Shown here: in pieces, positions 1 through 8,594 of the stretch
How the letters are laid out: each line of letters begins with the position of its first letter
How positions within the stretch are numbered: position 1 is the stretch's first letter
Assembly (NCBI GenBank): GCA_023665755.1
Contig: JAMPDF010000001.1
Span: forward strand, 139,537 to 203,536
Length of the DNA stretch: 64,000 nt
Direction of reading: 5' to 3'
From: Prevotella sp.
GTDB taxonomy: Bacteria > Bacillota_I > Bacilli_A > ML615J-28 > CAG-313
Translations under genes and position numbers: made by a program
Notes under the pieces: generated by a model
The model's input: the letters and a program-made list of their open reading frames with translations, nothing else
The model's database searches: none
What the model was told of the DNA's origin: nothing

Positions 1-3
1 TAT

Positions 4-31
4 TTGAAAAAAAAAGAGATGATAGTATAAT
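4..31 (+). promoter_or_regulatory. Sigma-A promoter for plsY
   Basis: TTGAAA at 4-9 and TATAAT at 26-31 with a 16-base spacer. The plsY ribosome site AAGGAGG lies at 46-52, seven bases before the ATG at 60. Confidence 0.65.
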
Positions 32-59
32 AAATTCCGTATAAAAAGGAGGATATAAT

Positions 60-701
60 ATGGGAATACTTTGTCCAATTTTGATGATGATTGCCTCTTA
101 CTTAATTGGCTCTATTCCGTTTGGTTATCTAATTGGCAAATGGCGTGGTGTCGATATTCGTAATAAAGGAAGCCACAATATTGGTGCAACCAATGCCCTT
201 AGAACATTAGGTGCAAAATGGGGATTTTTAGTTTATTTATTAGATGCTTTAAAAGGGGCATGCTTTGTTTTGGTTTCCAAATATGCGTTTGATTATCGTG
301 ATCCTTTTTTTGTATTACAAATTCATCCACTCGTTTACGGATTGTTAGCTATTTTAGGTCATCTTTTTCCTGTCTATTTGAAATTCAAAGGGGGAAAAGG
401 CATTTCTTGTTTAAGTGGAGTCATCATTGCTTATAGTTGGCCTTTAGCACTCTTTTCTTTTGTAGTATTTGTCATTGTAGTCACTACAACACGATATGTA
501 TCCTTGTCTTCTATCATTACAAGCATTAGTTTAATTGTTGGTTATTTTATTCTTGATCCCCTTATTCCGGAGTTTCATGATACTTTTTTCCTTGCCACAC
601 TATTTATTGCAAATGGTCTTGTCATCTTCAAACATCGTTCCAATATTGTCAGACTGATTCAAGGCAACGAAAATAAAATTTCCTTCCGCAAAAAGCAATA
701 G
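60..701 (+). CDS. plsY: Glycerol-3-phosphate acyltransferase PlsY
   Basis: Integral membrane enzyme that transfers an acyl group from acyl-phosphate to glycerol-3-phosphate, the first step of phospholipid synthesis in Gram-positive bacteria. The 213 residues have the family's usual length and about five hydrophobic segments. The family motifs are visible: GSIPFGYLIGK near the N-terminus, GSHNIGATNALR around residue 38 (His where most members have Gly in GSGN) and GHLFPVYLKFKGGKG around residue 99. The ATG at 60 is chosen because AAGGAGG stands seven bases upstream. The gene is monocistronic, with its own promoter and a strong terminator. Confidence 0.95.
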   Translation: MGILCPILMMIASYLIGSIPFGYLIGKWRGVDIRNKGSHNIGATNALRTLGAKWGFLVYLLDALKGACFVLVSKYAFDYRDPFFVLQIHPLVYGLLAILGHLFPVYLKFKGGKGISCLSGVIIAYSWPLALFSFVVFVIVVTTTRYVSLSSIITSISLIVGYFILDPLIPEFHDTFFLATLFIANGLVIFKHRSNIVRLIQGNENKISFRKKQ

Positions 702-716
702 TCTTTCAAGATGTAA

Positions 717-750
717 AAAACACTTTTTAGATAAGCCTAAAAAGTGTTTT
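717..750. terminator. Bidirectional terminator between plsY and yneF
   Basis: Perfect 14-bp stem (717-730 with 737-750), 6-base loop, A/T runs on both sides. It serves both convergent genes. Confidence 0.9.
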
Positions 751-759
751 ATTATTTTC

Positions 760-975
760 TTATTTATATTGATTCATTGAATTCATAACTCTTGTAATGT
801 CTTTTTCCGAAGGTTTTCTACCCATTTGCATAAACATTGCACGAATCATATCACGATTGATAGGAGGGTTATCCTTCAATTGTTTTGTAAATACTGCACG
901 AATTACAAAAAATCCAATGATGAATCCAACTACTAAGCAACCAATCCCTACTAAAAGCACGCCCCACCATTCCAT
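760..975 (-). CDS. yneF: YneF family (UPF0154) small membrane protein
   Basis: A 71-residue protein with one N-terminal membrane segment (residues 5-28) and a short cytoplasmic tail. The tail carries the UPF0154 hallmark NPPINRDMIRAMFMQMGRKPS. This family is common in Bacilli; its function is unknown. The ATG at 975 has AAAGGAG about nine bases upstream and a strong promoter. It stands alone, facing plsY. Confidence 0.88.
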   Translation of the reverse strand: MEWWGVLLVGIGCLVVGFIIGFFVIRAVFTKQLKDNPPINRDMIRAMFMQMGRKPSEKDITRVMNSMNQYK

Positions 976-1010
976 AATGCTAAACTCCTTTCAATAATTT
1001 TAGTAATCTT

Positions 1011-1039
1011 ATTATATCAAAAGGGTATCTTTTTTTCAA
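1011..1039 (-). promoter_or_regulatory. Sigma-A promoter for yneF
   Basis: On the minus strand TTGAAA (1034-1039), 17-base spacer, TATAAT (1011-1016), with an extended TGA just before the -10. Confidence 0.8.
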
Positions 1040-1081
1040 GTTATATGCGATAGAATGGTTTTTGTTTTGAATGCAATTTCC

Positions 1082-1110
1082 TTGCATTTTCTGTCTTCTT
1101 CCACTATAAT
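1082..1110 (+). promoter_or_regulatory. Sigma-A promoter for ferredoxin
   Basis: TTGCAT at 1082-1087, 17-base spacer, TATAAT at 1105-1110. Its position inside the longer open frame that begins at 1055 shows that the upstream ATG is not the real start. Confidence 0.8.
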
Positions 1111-1141
1111 TTTGGTATTACAATTAATGGAGGAACTAATT

Positions 1142-1309
1142 ATGCCAAGAAAAATTACAGATGCATGTATTGCTTGCGGCACTTGTGCTTCAAGTTGCCC
1201 AGTAGAATGTATCGCTGAAGGCGATATCTACGTAATTGATCCTGATCAATGTATTGATTGTGGAGCATGCCAAGAAAATTGTCCTGTTGAAGCAATCGTT
1301 GAAGAATAG
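1142..1309 (+). CDS. 2[4Fe-4S] ferredoxin
   Basis: A 55-residue clostridial-type ferredoxin, a soluble low-potential electron carrier. Two CxxCxxCxxxCP motifs (Cys9/12/15/19 and Cys37/40/43/47) bind two [4Fe-4S] clusters. The start at 1142 is chosen because GGAGG at 1129-1133 is eight bases upstream; a start at 1055 would precede the promoter and add a 29-residue tail foreign to the family. The gene is monocistronic. Its presence suggests anaerobic metabolism, but no partner oxidoreductase lies nearby. Confidence 0.93.
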   Translation: MPRKITDACIACGTCASSCPVECIAEGDIYVIDPDQCIDCGACQENCPVEAIVEE

Positions 1310-1349
1310 TTTGATCAATGATTTTAAGTATCAACTAATTAAATGTAGA

Positions 1350-1380
1350 AGAAAAGCATGATTTGAAATCATGCTTTTCT
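1350..1380 (+). terminator. Terminator after ferredoxin
   Basis: A 13-bp stem (1350-1362 with 1368-1380) followed by a short T-rich stretch. Confidence 0.75.
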
Positions 1381-1395
1381 TTTCATCACCATATG

Positions 1396-1424
1396 AAAAA
1401 GCAAGGCATTCTGCCTTGCTTTTT
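1396..1424. terminator. Terminator of the lipoprotein/Opp cluster
   Basis: Perfect 13-bp stem (1396-1408 with 1412-1424) ending in T/A runs, just beyond the stop of the minus-strand lipoprotein gene at 1428. It can work in both directions. Confidence 0.85.
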
Positions 1425-1427
1425 GAG

Positions 1428-3827
1428 TTATGATACCCTAGTAGTACCATAATTGGAATAACTTACAAGCTTATAGTAAATAACTTCATCTTCATATTGA
1501 ATGCCAACGCGAATTTCTTCTAAGAAACCAGTTTCATTCACTAAAAATTCAAAAAAAGTAAAGGTATACCCATAATCATAATAAAACAAGAAATTGGATA
1601 AATTCACATCACTAGCCTCAATGTAGAAATATCCTGTTAAGTTATTGTATTTTACTTTTGATATATCAATACTTGAAAAATCAGCATCTGCCACAAAATA
1701 GGTGAATCCTTCGCCTTCTTCTATTGTCTCATCATAACTTCCTTTATACGGAATAGCAATTTCTCCTTCAGTTGTGACTTCATAATACTGTCCATCTTTT
1801 ATTTTATACGTGTCTACTACAAGTTCAGTCTCTGTACGTACATAAGCCTGAATGGTATTTCCCATAAAATAAAAAACAGTACCATATAGTTCATCATTTA
1901 CAGTCACATTACTAAAGTCTTTTCGGAATGCATTCGTCAAAATACTTTGTTGTTCATTAGACATATAGGTTAAGGTAGATACTCCTTCTACTGGCATTTC
2001 TACTTCAGTAGCATTCAAGTTGGTATATGAATAGTTCATTTCATAATAAAAACCACCATACTCTTCATCAGAGTATACTAAATAGTAAAAGCCATCAATT
2101 TGGTGTTGTTGATTTAAGCTTACTTCAAAAGCAACAAGGGTATCAGTTGGGCTAGAAAGTAAAATGTTAGCAACCTGTTCCAAATAATCAGTTAGCACAA
2201 CGTATTTGCCTGAAGCAAAACCAAACCATTCACTCTTTAATCCCAAGTTGGCAATTAGCATGGCATATGGTGCTAGACTATTTACTTCTGATTGTGTAGT
2301 CAGTTCTCTTTTAGAAAGTGTCTTCGTAATTACATCTTCTTCAAAAACCCAGTGGCGCTTATTTTCATCAATATGGTAGTAATAACCAAACTCATTGGTT
2401 TGATAGCCTTGTTGATAATCATATCCATATAAAATTTTATATAGCGTATTCGACACAAATGCATGCTCATATTCTATATATTTCCCTTCATCTTCTGTAT
2501 GAAAATAATCAAATTCATAAGAAGTATAGGTTTGATCCAAATATTGTTGAAATAATGTTTGCTCTTCTATTGTCAATGTTTGCGCAATACTAGGATCAAT
2601 ATGCTCTGGTACCTTCGCAAATTCTGGATCCGCTTCTGGTAACGTGATGCTCGCAGTATGATATGCACTATATGATATCACATAAGTAATAGCATAAGCA
2701 CCATACTCATCTTCCCCTTCATAGGTAATTTCAATTTTTTCAATGTGACCTGTCTCTGATAAACTAATCGCAATTTGAGTAAATTCATCCGTATCACTAG
2801 CAATATCTACTAATTTTTTGCCAACAATATTTAAACTTTGCGTCTTACAAACAATTTTTCCATCAACAACCTCAAAATCATCTATGACTAACCCTAATTC
2901 ACTTGGAGATTGAATCGTTGGATAATAGTTGGCATAATACAAATCGCCATTGCTATCGGTTGCTGCCCATGCGGCATGGGTGATAGGCAAATTTCTCCAC
3001 TGACCATTACTTTGATCTTGTGTATAGATATAGACATATTTATCATCTTTATTCAAATAAATTTCAAATCCATCAGTAGTTGTCGCATCTTGATAGGAAT
3101 AAACAATGTGATTTTTCTCTCCATCTTTGGTTTCAATGTTGACAATCACGACACCATCATCACTCGTAAAAGTAGTTGTATATGTAAATTGATCATAAAT
3201 TTGGGCAAGTGCTGCATCTAATGCATCTAATAATGGATTGGTTGTTCGGTAAACTTCTACATTTAAAATAGCTTGTCTTGTTATGCCTAAATAAGTATAA
3301 CTAATTTCATATACCATAGTCCCTATTGTCGCAATATTTCCGGACTTTTGAACTACATTAGCAGATAATTTAGACAATTCTTCACTGCCATAAAGCACAG
3401 TAAAGTAATCCAAAACATTAAAAGAGGTATCTCCAACAGGCACGCGCACAGGCTCACTTGAAAGCACAATTTGCAACGATTGAAGAGGATTTTCTATAAA
3501 AGTCACAGTTAATTGTTTTGATGAATTTTTCCCATCATAGGAAACGGAAATAGTATACGTACACTTGCCTACTACAGCCGGATTTCCAACACTTAATTCA
3601 ACCCAATTGTCATCAAAATCTAGAGTAGTTTCCCCATATTTCACAATCACATATTGACTAAAATCAATGCTAGTACCTACATTAACCTCTATTACCTCTT
3701 GCTTGAGTTCAATTGTTAATTCTTTTTTTTCTGTCTTGCCACAATTCTTTTTACATGAACTAACAAAGAATGCAAAAAATAACATACAAATGGCAAACAA
3801 GAATACTGAATTTTGTCTTTTCAACAT
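1428..3827 (-). CDS. Large surface lipoprotein with Ig-like and repeated modules
   Basis: A 799-residue protein of unknown function. It starts with a lipoprotein signal peptide (lipobox VSSC, Cys25), so it should be lipid-anchored outside the membrane. Residues about 35-195 look like two bacterial Ig-like beta domains. The rest seems to hold three copies of a roughly 190-residue Tyr-rich alpha/beta module, each with an N-terminal helix, a GKYY-type strand and a final [IV]xxPxE or similar strand. The same module recurs in the lipoproteins at 23732 and 19864. The start has AAGGAG overlapping the stop of the preceding gene (12-base gap), so it probably ends the opp operon. It may be an adhesin or ligand-binding protein; this is inference. 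Confidence 0.8.
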   Translation of the reverse strand: MLKRQNSVFLFAICMLFFAFFVSSCKKNCGKTEKKELTIELKQEVIEVNVGTSIDFSQYVIVKYGETTLDFDDNWVELSVGNPAVVGKCTYTISVSYDGKNSSKQLTVTFIENPLQSLQIVLSSEPVRVPVGDTSFNVLDYFTVLYGSEELSKLSANVVQKSGNIATIGTMVYEISYTYLGITRQAILNVEVYRTTNPLLDALDAALAQIYDQFTYTTTFTSDDGVVIVNIETKDGEKNHIVYSYQDATTTDGFEIYLNKDDKYVYIYTQDQSNGQWRNLPITHAAWAATDSNGDLYYANYYPTIQSPSELGLVIDDFEVVDGKIVCKTQSLNIVGKKLVDIASDTDEFTQIAISLSETGHIEKIEITYEGEDEYGAYAITYVISYSAYHTASITLPEADPEFAKVPEHIDPSIAQTLTIEEQTLFQQYLDQTYTSYEFDYFHTEDEGKYIEYEHAFVSNTLYKILYGYDYQQGYQTNEFGYYYHIDENKRHWVFEEDVITKTLSKRELTTQSEVNSLAPYAMLIANLGLKSEWFGFASGKYVVLTDYLEQVANILLSSPTDTLVAFEVSLNQQHQIDGFYYLVYSDEEYGGFYYEMNYSYTNLNATEVEMPVEGVSTLTYMSNEQQSILTNAFRKDFSNVTVNDELYGTVFYFMGNTIQAYVRTETELVVDTYKIKDGQYYEVTTEGEIAIPYKGSYDETIEEGEGFTYFVADADFSSIDISKVKYNNLTGYFYIEASDVNLSNFLFYYDYGYTFTFFEFLVNETGFLEEIRVGIQYEDEVIYYKLVSYSNYGTTRVS

Positions 3828-3839
3828 CTTCTATTCTCC

Positions 3840-4085
3840 TTATCTAAGCCAAAATCGAATGATAAAATAAACGATACCAAATCCAATGAATATACAAAAA
3901 AGCATAGGCAATAAGGCAACAAAGGCCGCTTTTCGCATTGCTTTTTTTTCTTTTTTCGTTAATTCTACTTTTAGTGCTTCGGCATTTTCTTTTTCGGTTT
4001 GTGAAAAAGGCTCTAACCCCGACATCGAGTAGAGCGTTCTTCCATCGTCTTCTAAATAAACAATTTTAGGCTTCTTTTTCTTCAT
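3840..4085 (-). CDS. Small single-span membrane protein
   Basis: An 81-residue protein: charged N-terminal half containing YLEDDGRTLYSMSG, then a Lys-rich stretch and one C-terminal membrane segment (about residues 54-78). The EDDGRT-type motif resembles a conserved small-protein family of Firmicutes of unknown function. The ATG lies 20 bases inside the end of oppF with AAAGGA upstream, so translation is probably coupled to oppF. It may be an accessory of the transporter, but nothing in the sequence proves it. Confidence 0.7.
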   Translation of the reverse strand: MKKKKPKIVYLEDDGRTLYSMSGLEPFSQTEKENAEALKVELTKKEKKAMRKAAFVALLPMLFCIFIGFGIVYFIIRFWLR

Positions 4086-5319
4086 CTACATTTCCTTTAT
4101 CATACAAATGACATGAAACAAAGTGATTAGGCTCTATTTCAATGAATTTTGGAGCAACAGTTTCACACACTTTCATGCATTTTTGACATCTAGTATGAAA
4201 TTTACATCCTTGAGGTGGATTAGCAGGTGAAGGAATATCACCACTTAAAATAATACGATTCATTTTTACATTAGGATCAGGAACAGGTACAGCAGAAAAT
4301 AAAGCTTGTGTATAAGGATGTTTAGGATTCTTAAAAATCTCTGTTTTGGTACCTTTTTCAACAAGTGATCCCAAATACATTACACCAATTTCATCTGAAA
4401 TGTATTTTACAACGGATAAATCGTGTGAAATGAAAATATAAGTTAATCCCATTTCAATTTGAAGTTGCTTCAATAAATTAATAATCTGGGCTTGGATGGA
4501 AACATCTAGCGCACTAACTGGCTCATCACAAATTACGAGTTTTGGCTTTACTGCAAGTGCTCTTGCAATGCAAATTCTTTGTCGCTGACCACCAGAAAAT
4601 TCATGTGGATAGCGATCATAGTAGTGCTCTTGCAAACCGCATTTGCGCATAATATCACGCACATATGACTTTACTTCGTTTTTCGGTACAATGTGATGCA
4701 CTTTTACAGCTTCTCCAATAATCTCACCGACCGTTTGACGGGGAGGAAGAGATGAATAGGGATCTTGGAAAATCAACTGTAAATCACAGCGTAAATCACG
4801 TAGATCTTGCCCCTTTACTTCATTTAAATTTTTACCATCAAAGAATACATCTCCACCAGTCATTTCATACACTTTCAAGATGGACCGTCCTAGTGTCGTT
4901 TTACCACAACCAGACTCACCAACAATACCTAGGGTTTTTCCGCGTTCAATATTGAAACTAACATCATCTACTGCCTTTAGATATGTCGTCGTTTTTCCAA
5001 AAAAGTTTGTATCCAGTGGAAAATATTGTTTCAAATGCTGTACTTCCAAAATATAATCTTTAGCTTCAACAATGTGATATGTTTTTTGATTCCATTGGAT
5101 TTCAAATCCGTTTGTGATTTGTTGCAATATAGAGATTTTTTCTCCATTAATAGAAATATTTTGATCATCAATTTGGATGGATATTTCTGCATCACCACGT
5201 ATCGTTGTATAAGTACCATTCAAAGTTCCATCATCAGTTGATTCTACTGAGGCCAGTCTAGTCGTACTATTTGTCTCAACATCTAATAATTCAATTTGTT
5301 TTGTAATTTCATTAGGCAT
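4066..5319 (-). CDS. oppF: Oligopeptide ABC transporter ATPase OppF
   Basis: Second ATPase of the oligopeptide importer (417 residues). Walker A GESGCGKTT (about 134-142), ABC signature FSGGQRQ (241-247), Walker B LVICDEP (261-267). The C-terminal oligopeptide-ATPase tail has clustered cysteines (CKFHTRCQKCMKVC) as in OppD/OppF proteins with an iron-sulfur-type site. The start at 5319 is chosen because GGAGG is nine bases upstream and the gene overlaps the oppD stop by 8 bases; the open frame to 5505 would lie inside oppD. Oddity: residues 1-88 precede the normal start of the ABC domain and do not resemble the usual short OppF leader. Confidence 0.94.
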   Translation of the reverse strand: MPNEITKQIELLDVETNSTTRLASVESTDDGTLNGTYTTIRGDAEISIQIDDQNISINGEKISILQQITNGFEIQWNQKTYHIVEAKDYILEVQHLKQYFPLDTNFFGKTTTYLKAVDDVSFNIERGKTLGIVGESGCGKTTLGRSILKVYEMTGGDVFFDGKNLNEVKGQDLRDLRCDLQLIFQDPYSSLPPRQTVGEIIGEAVKVHHIVPKNEVKSYVRDIMRKCGLQEHYYDRYPHEFSGGQRQRICIARALAVKPKLVICDEPVSALDVSIQAQIINLLKQLQIEMGLTYIFISHDLSVVKYISDEIGVMYLGSLVEKGTKTEIFKNPKHPYTQALFSAVPVPDPNVKMNRIILSGDIPSPANPPQGCKFHTRCQKCMKVCETVAPKFIEIEPNHFVSCHLYDKGNVDEEKEA

Positions 5320-6484
5320 TATCTTCGTCCTCCTTATAACGGTGACAGAATACACTGTGTGTAGGTGAAACCTTGATTTCTGTTGGATATTCACCACTAC
5401 ATGCATTGATACATTGATTGCAACGTCCTTTGAAGAAACAATGATTAGGCATATTGATAGGATTAGGTACATTACCTGGAATGCTATACAAAGGTTGATC
5501 ATCATCTGAGGTAACTAGTGGCTTTGATTTTTGTAAGCCAATTGTATACGGATGAAGTGGATGGTCAAAGATTTCTGCGACTGTACCTTTTTCTACAATT
5601 CGTCCTGCATACATCACGACAACATAGTCGGCCATTTCCGCGATGACACCCAAATCATGTGTAATCAACATAATACTAGCACCTGATTTTTTCTGAACTT
5701 CACGAAGCAAATCTAAAATTTGTGCTTGAATTGTTACATCAAGTGCTGTTGTAGGTTCATCGGCAATAATCAACTTTGGATTAACAGCTAACGCCATGGC
5801 AATCATTACCCGTTGTCGCATACCGCCAGACAATTGATGTGGATAGCGGCTATATACATTTTCGGGCATAGAAATACCTACTAATTCGAGCATTTCAATT
5901 GATCTAGCTTTTGCGGTTTCTTTGGTAGCCCCCTCTTGGTGCAACAATACAACTTCGTCTAGTTGATATCCAATTGTAAAAACTGGATTTAAACTCGTCA
6001 TTGGCTCTTGGAAAATCATAGTAATGTCTTTACCACGAATTTTGTACATTTCCTGAGTAGGCATTTTGGCAATATTATAACCTAGTGTATTGCCTTCTTC
6101 ATCTACGCCTAGAGAACCATTGTTAAAGCGAATTTCACCGCCAACAATTTGCCCCTGAGGTGCTTGAACAAGTTGCATTACTGATAAACTAGTAACACTT
6201 TTTCCACAACCTGATTCTCCCACTACCCCTACAATACTATTTTTAGGGATTTCAAAAGAAATTCCATTTACAGAACGAACAACTCCTAAATCAGTATAAA
6301 AGAAGGTTTGCAAATTATCAAACTCAATGACATTATTGGCATCTTTCATCTTCGTAATATATACATCAGAACTTACTTTTTTCTTCTTCTGTTTTTCAAA
6401 TTGTTTTGTAATTTTGAAATTTTCTTTTGCTATTTTTCTACTTTCTTTTAAAGTTAATGCATTAGGATTTTTTACAGTTTTCAT
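5312..6484 (-). CDS. oppD: Oligopeptide ABC transporter ATPase OppD
   Basis: First ATPase of the importer (390 residues). Walker A GESGCGKS, signature LSGGMRQRV, Walker B LIIADEPTTALD, and the C-terminal Cys-containing oligopeptide-ATPase domain (FFKGRCNQCINAC). It pairs with OppF beneath the OppB/OppC channel. A basic N-terminal extension of about 50 residues (Lys-rich, KQKKKKVSS) precedes the ABC domain. The start follows AGAGG, with the oppC stop overlapping the ribosome site. Confidence 0.95.
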   Translation of the reverse strand: MKTVKNPNALTLKESRKIAKENFKITKQFEKQKKKKVSSDVYITKMKDANNVIEFDNLQTFFYTDLGVVRSVNGISFEIPKNSIVGVVGESGCGKSVTSLSVMQLVQAPQGQIVGGEIRFNNGSLGVDEEGNTLGYNIAKMPTQEMYKIRGKDITMIFQEPMTSLNPVFTIGYQLDEVVLLHQEGATKETAKARSIEMLELVGISMPENVYSRYPHQLSGGMRQRVMIAMALAVNPKLIIADEPTTALDVTIQAQILDLLREVQKKSGASIMLITHDLGVIAEMADYVVVMYAGRIVEKGTVAEIFDHPLHPYTIGLQKSKPLVTSDDDQPLYSIPGNVPNPINMPNHCFFKGRCNQCINACSGEYPTEIKVSPTHSVFCHRYKEDEDNA

Positions 6485-6487
6485 ACA

Positions 6488-7567
6488 TTACCTCTTCATC
6501 TTTGGATCCATGGCATCACGTAAGCCATCTCCAACGAAATTAAAACCAAGTACCGCAAATACGATGAGAACACCTGCAGGTATCCACAGATTTGGATAAT
6601 TCATCAAAATTGTCTGATCATTTGCGGAAGAAATCATTGTTCCCCATGCAGCATAAGGAATAGGAATACCCAAATTCAAATAACTCAGCGTAGATTCATA
6701 TAAAATAATACTACCAAGTCCTAGTGTCATAGATACAATCAATTGTGGCATAATATTCGGAATTAAGTGTTTAAAAATTCTGCGTCCAGTTGGCAAACCC
6801 ATAATTTCCGTTGCAACTATATACTCTTGTTCGCGTAAATATAAAATTTGTCCACGAACCATTCTAGCCGTACCTGACCAACCAAAAATAGTCAAAATAA
6901 TCATCAAATAATAAATACGATATTTCAAATCAATTTCCCATGAATCTAATACAGCACTGGCAATCAAAAGAATAGGCAAGGTTGGTATACAGTTGAAAAT
7001 ATCTACAATACGCATAATAACTTGATCTACCCATTTTCCAAAATAACCAGCTATGCCACCTAGCAAGACACCTAAAAAGGTCTCTAATATGATAACAACA
7101 AATCCCAATGTTAGTGAAATTCTTCCACCATACATCAAACGAATAAATACATCCATTCCTTTTTCATCAGTTCCTAAAAAATGTTCCTTGCTTGGAGGTG
7201 CCTTCAAGTTTATCTTTTGTTCATGTTCAATGACTTGATAAGTTACAACCGGATTTCCTTCGGCATCTAAAAACTCTTTTAGTTCTACTACTTCAATAAT
7301 AGATGTCTTTTCATCTGTTTCCGTTTCTTCCCATTGATATCCACAAGCATGTAAAATCATTGGGCCAAAAAAGGAAAAGCTAAAAAGAACAATCAACATA
7401 ATTAAACCAATCAATGACAATCTAGAACGAAAAAATCGTTTAATAACCATTTGAAAGGGTGTTAGTTCTTTATAAATTACTTCTTCTTCAGAGTCATCAC
7501 TTATCGATGGTTTGAAACTATTGATGACTTCAAGTTCATCTTTTTCTTCAAGATTTTCTTTTTTCAT
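6488..7567 (-). CDS. oppC: Oligopeptide ABC transporter permease OppC
   Basis: Membrane subunit of the importer (359 residues). The C-terminal two thirds is a normal DppC/OppC permease: the HFLGTDEKGMDVFIRLMYGG entry motif, about five membrane segments and an EAA-type loop (EYIVATEIMGLP). The protein begins with an acidic cytoplasmic stretch of about 45 residues. Between the first membrane helix and the HFLGTD motif there is an acidic extracellular insertion of about 55 residues, longer than usual. It starts right after oppB, with AGGTGA as ribosome site. Confidence 0.94.
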   Translation of the reverse strand: MKKENLEEKDELEVINSFKPSISDDSEEEVIYKELTPFQMVIKRFFRSRLSLIGLIMLIVLFSFSFFGPMILHACGYQWEETETDEKTSIIEVVELKEFLDAEGNPVVTYQVIEHEQKINLKAPPSKEHFLGTDEKGMDVFIRLMYGGRISLTLGFVVIILETFLGVLLGGIAGYFGKWVDQVIMRIVDIFNCIPTLPILLIASAVLDSWEIDLKYRIYYLMIILTIFGWSGTARMVRGQILYLREQEYIVATEIMGLPTGRRIFKHLIPNIMPQLIVSMTLGLGSIILYESTLSYLNLGIPIPYAAWGTMISSANDQTILMNYPNLWIPAGVLIVFAVLGFNFVGDGLRDAMDPKMKR

Positions 7568-7575
7568 CTCGTCAC

Positions 7576-8583
7576 CTACTTTCCTAATTTAACACGTGGG
7601 TCAACTACCGCATACATCAAATCAGATAGCAGTGTACCAATTACTGTTAACACAGCCAAGAACATATTATATCCCATTATAAAAGGAATATCCCCGGCTT
7701 TTAATGCATCATAAGCTAATTTACCAATCCCATTAATACCAAATACTTCTTCTGTTATCATTGCACCACCAAATAATGATGGCAATATTCCCGCAAGAAG
7801 AGTAACAAGAGGAATCATTGTGTTTCGAAAAGCATGTACATATATAACTTTTTTTTCAGATAATCCTTTCGCACGAGCAGTACGAATATAATCAGCATTG
7901 AGTACTTCAAGCGTGTTAGTTCTAGTATATCGCATTAAACCACCAATTGATAATACAACAAGAACAATCATAGGCAATACCAAATGATGTCCTATATCTA
8001 AAATATATCTCATTCTATCTGGAAAACTATCGGTATAAAATTTTTCTGGAGAAACAAGCCCACTTACAGGAAACCATCCTAATTCAGAGGCAAATACACG
8101 AATCAGTAATGCCGCAAAAAAGTAAGATGGAAGTGATATTCCAATCATTGCTAATACTGTAACAGTATAGTCTCGAATGGAATACTGGTGGGTTGCAGAA
8201 GAAATTCCAAGGGGTATAGATATTGCAAATTGAAATATCATCGCAATAAAAGCAATAATGAAAGATATTCCCATATTAGAGGAAATGACTTGGGCAACTG
8301 GGACCTCATATAGAAATGAGTCTCCCAGTTCACCACGAGCCAAGTTTCCTACCCAATTGAAATACCCTTTTAAAATCCCCAAGAAGGAATTATCAGAAAG
8401 ACCATAGATAGCCTTAAAACGTTCAATATCGTCTAATGATATGGTACCTTGTTGAAGCTGTGACGAAAATTTTTGAGTCAAATAATCTGTAGGCATCAAA
8501 CGTACTAAAAAATAGATGATTAAAGAAACTCCAAAAAGAATTAAGATAGATAGACCCAATCTTTTTAAAATATACTTTAACAT
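7576..8583 (-). CDS. oppB: Oligopeptide ABC transporter permease OppB
   Basis: Membrane subunit (335 residues) that forms the channel with OppC. It shows the family N-terminus (a first membrane helix followed by a periplasmic-side loop), about six membrane segments, and the EAA loop DYIRTARAKGLSEKKV near residue 230. The end GIGKLAYDALKAGDIPFIMG is typical of DppB/OppB. It has the usual length and follows oppA by 11 bases. Confidence 0.95.
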   Translation of the reverse strand: MLKYILKRLGLSILILFGVSLIIYFLVRLMPTDYLTQKFSSQLQQGTISLDDIERFKAIYGLSDNSFLGILKGYFNWVGNLARGELGDSFLYEVPVAQVISSNMGISFIIAFIAMIFQFAISIPLGISSATHQYSIRDYTVTVLAMIGISLPSYFFAALLIRVFASELGWFPVSGLVSPEKFYTDSFPDRMRYILDIGHHLVLPMIVLVVLSIGGLMRYTRTNTLEVLNADYIRTARAKGLSEKKVIYVHAFRNTMIPLVTLLAGILPSLFGGAMITEEVFGINGIGKLAYDALKAGDIPFIMGYNMFLAVLTVIGTLLSDLMYAVVDPRVKLGK

Positions 8584-8594
8584 GTGAGAACTAC

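Noticed and set aside
1055..1141. N-terminal extension of the ferredoxin to 84 residues
   Set aside because: A TTGCAT/TATAAT promoter and a GGAGG site lie inside this stretch, so the real start is 1142.
5320..5505. Upstream extension of OppF to 479 residues
   Set aside because: It would lie within the oppD coding region; GGAGG stands before the ATG at 5319.
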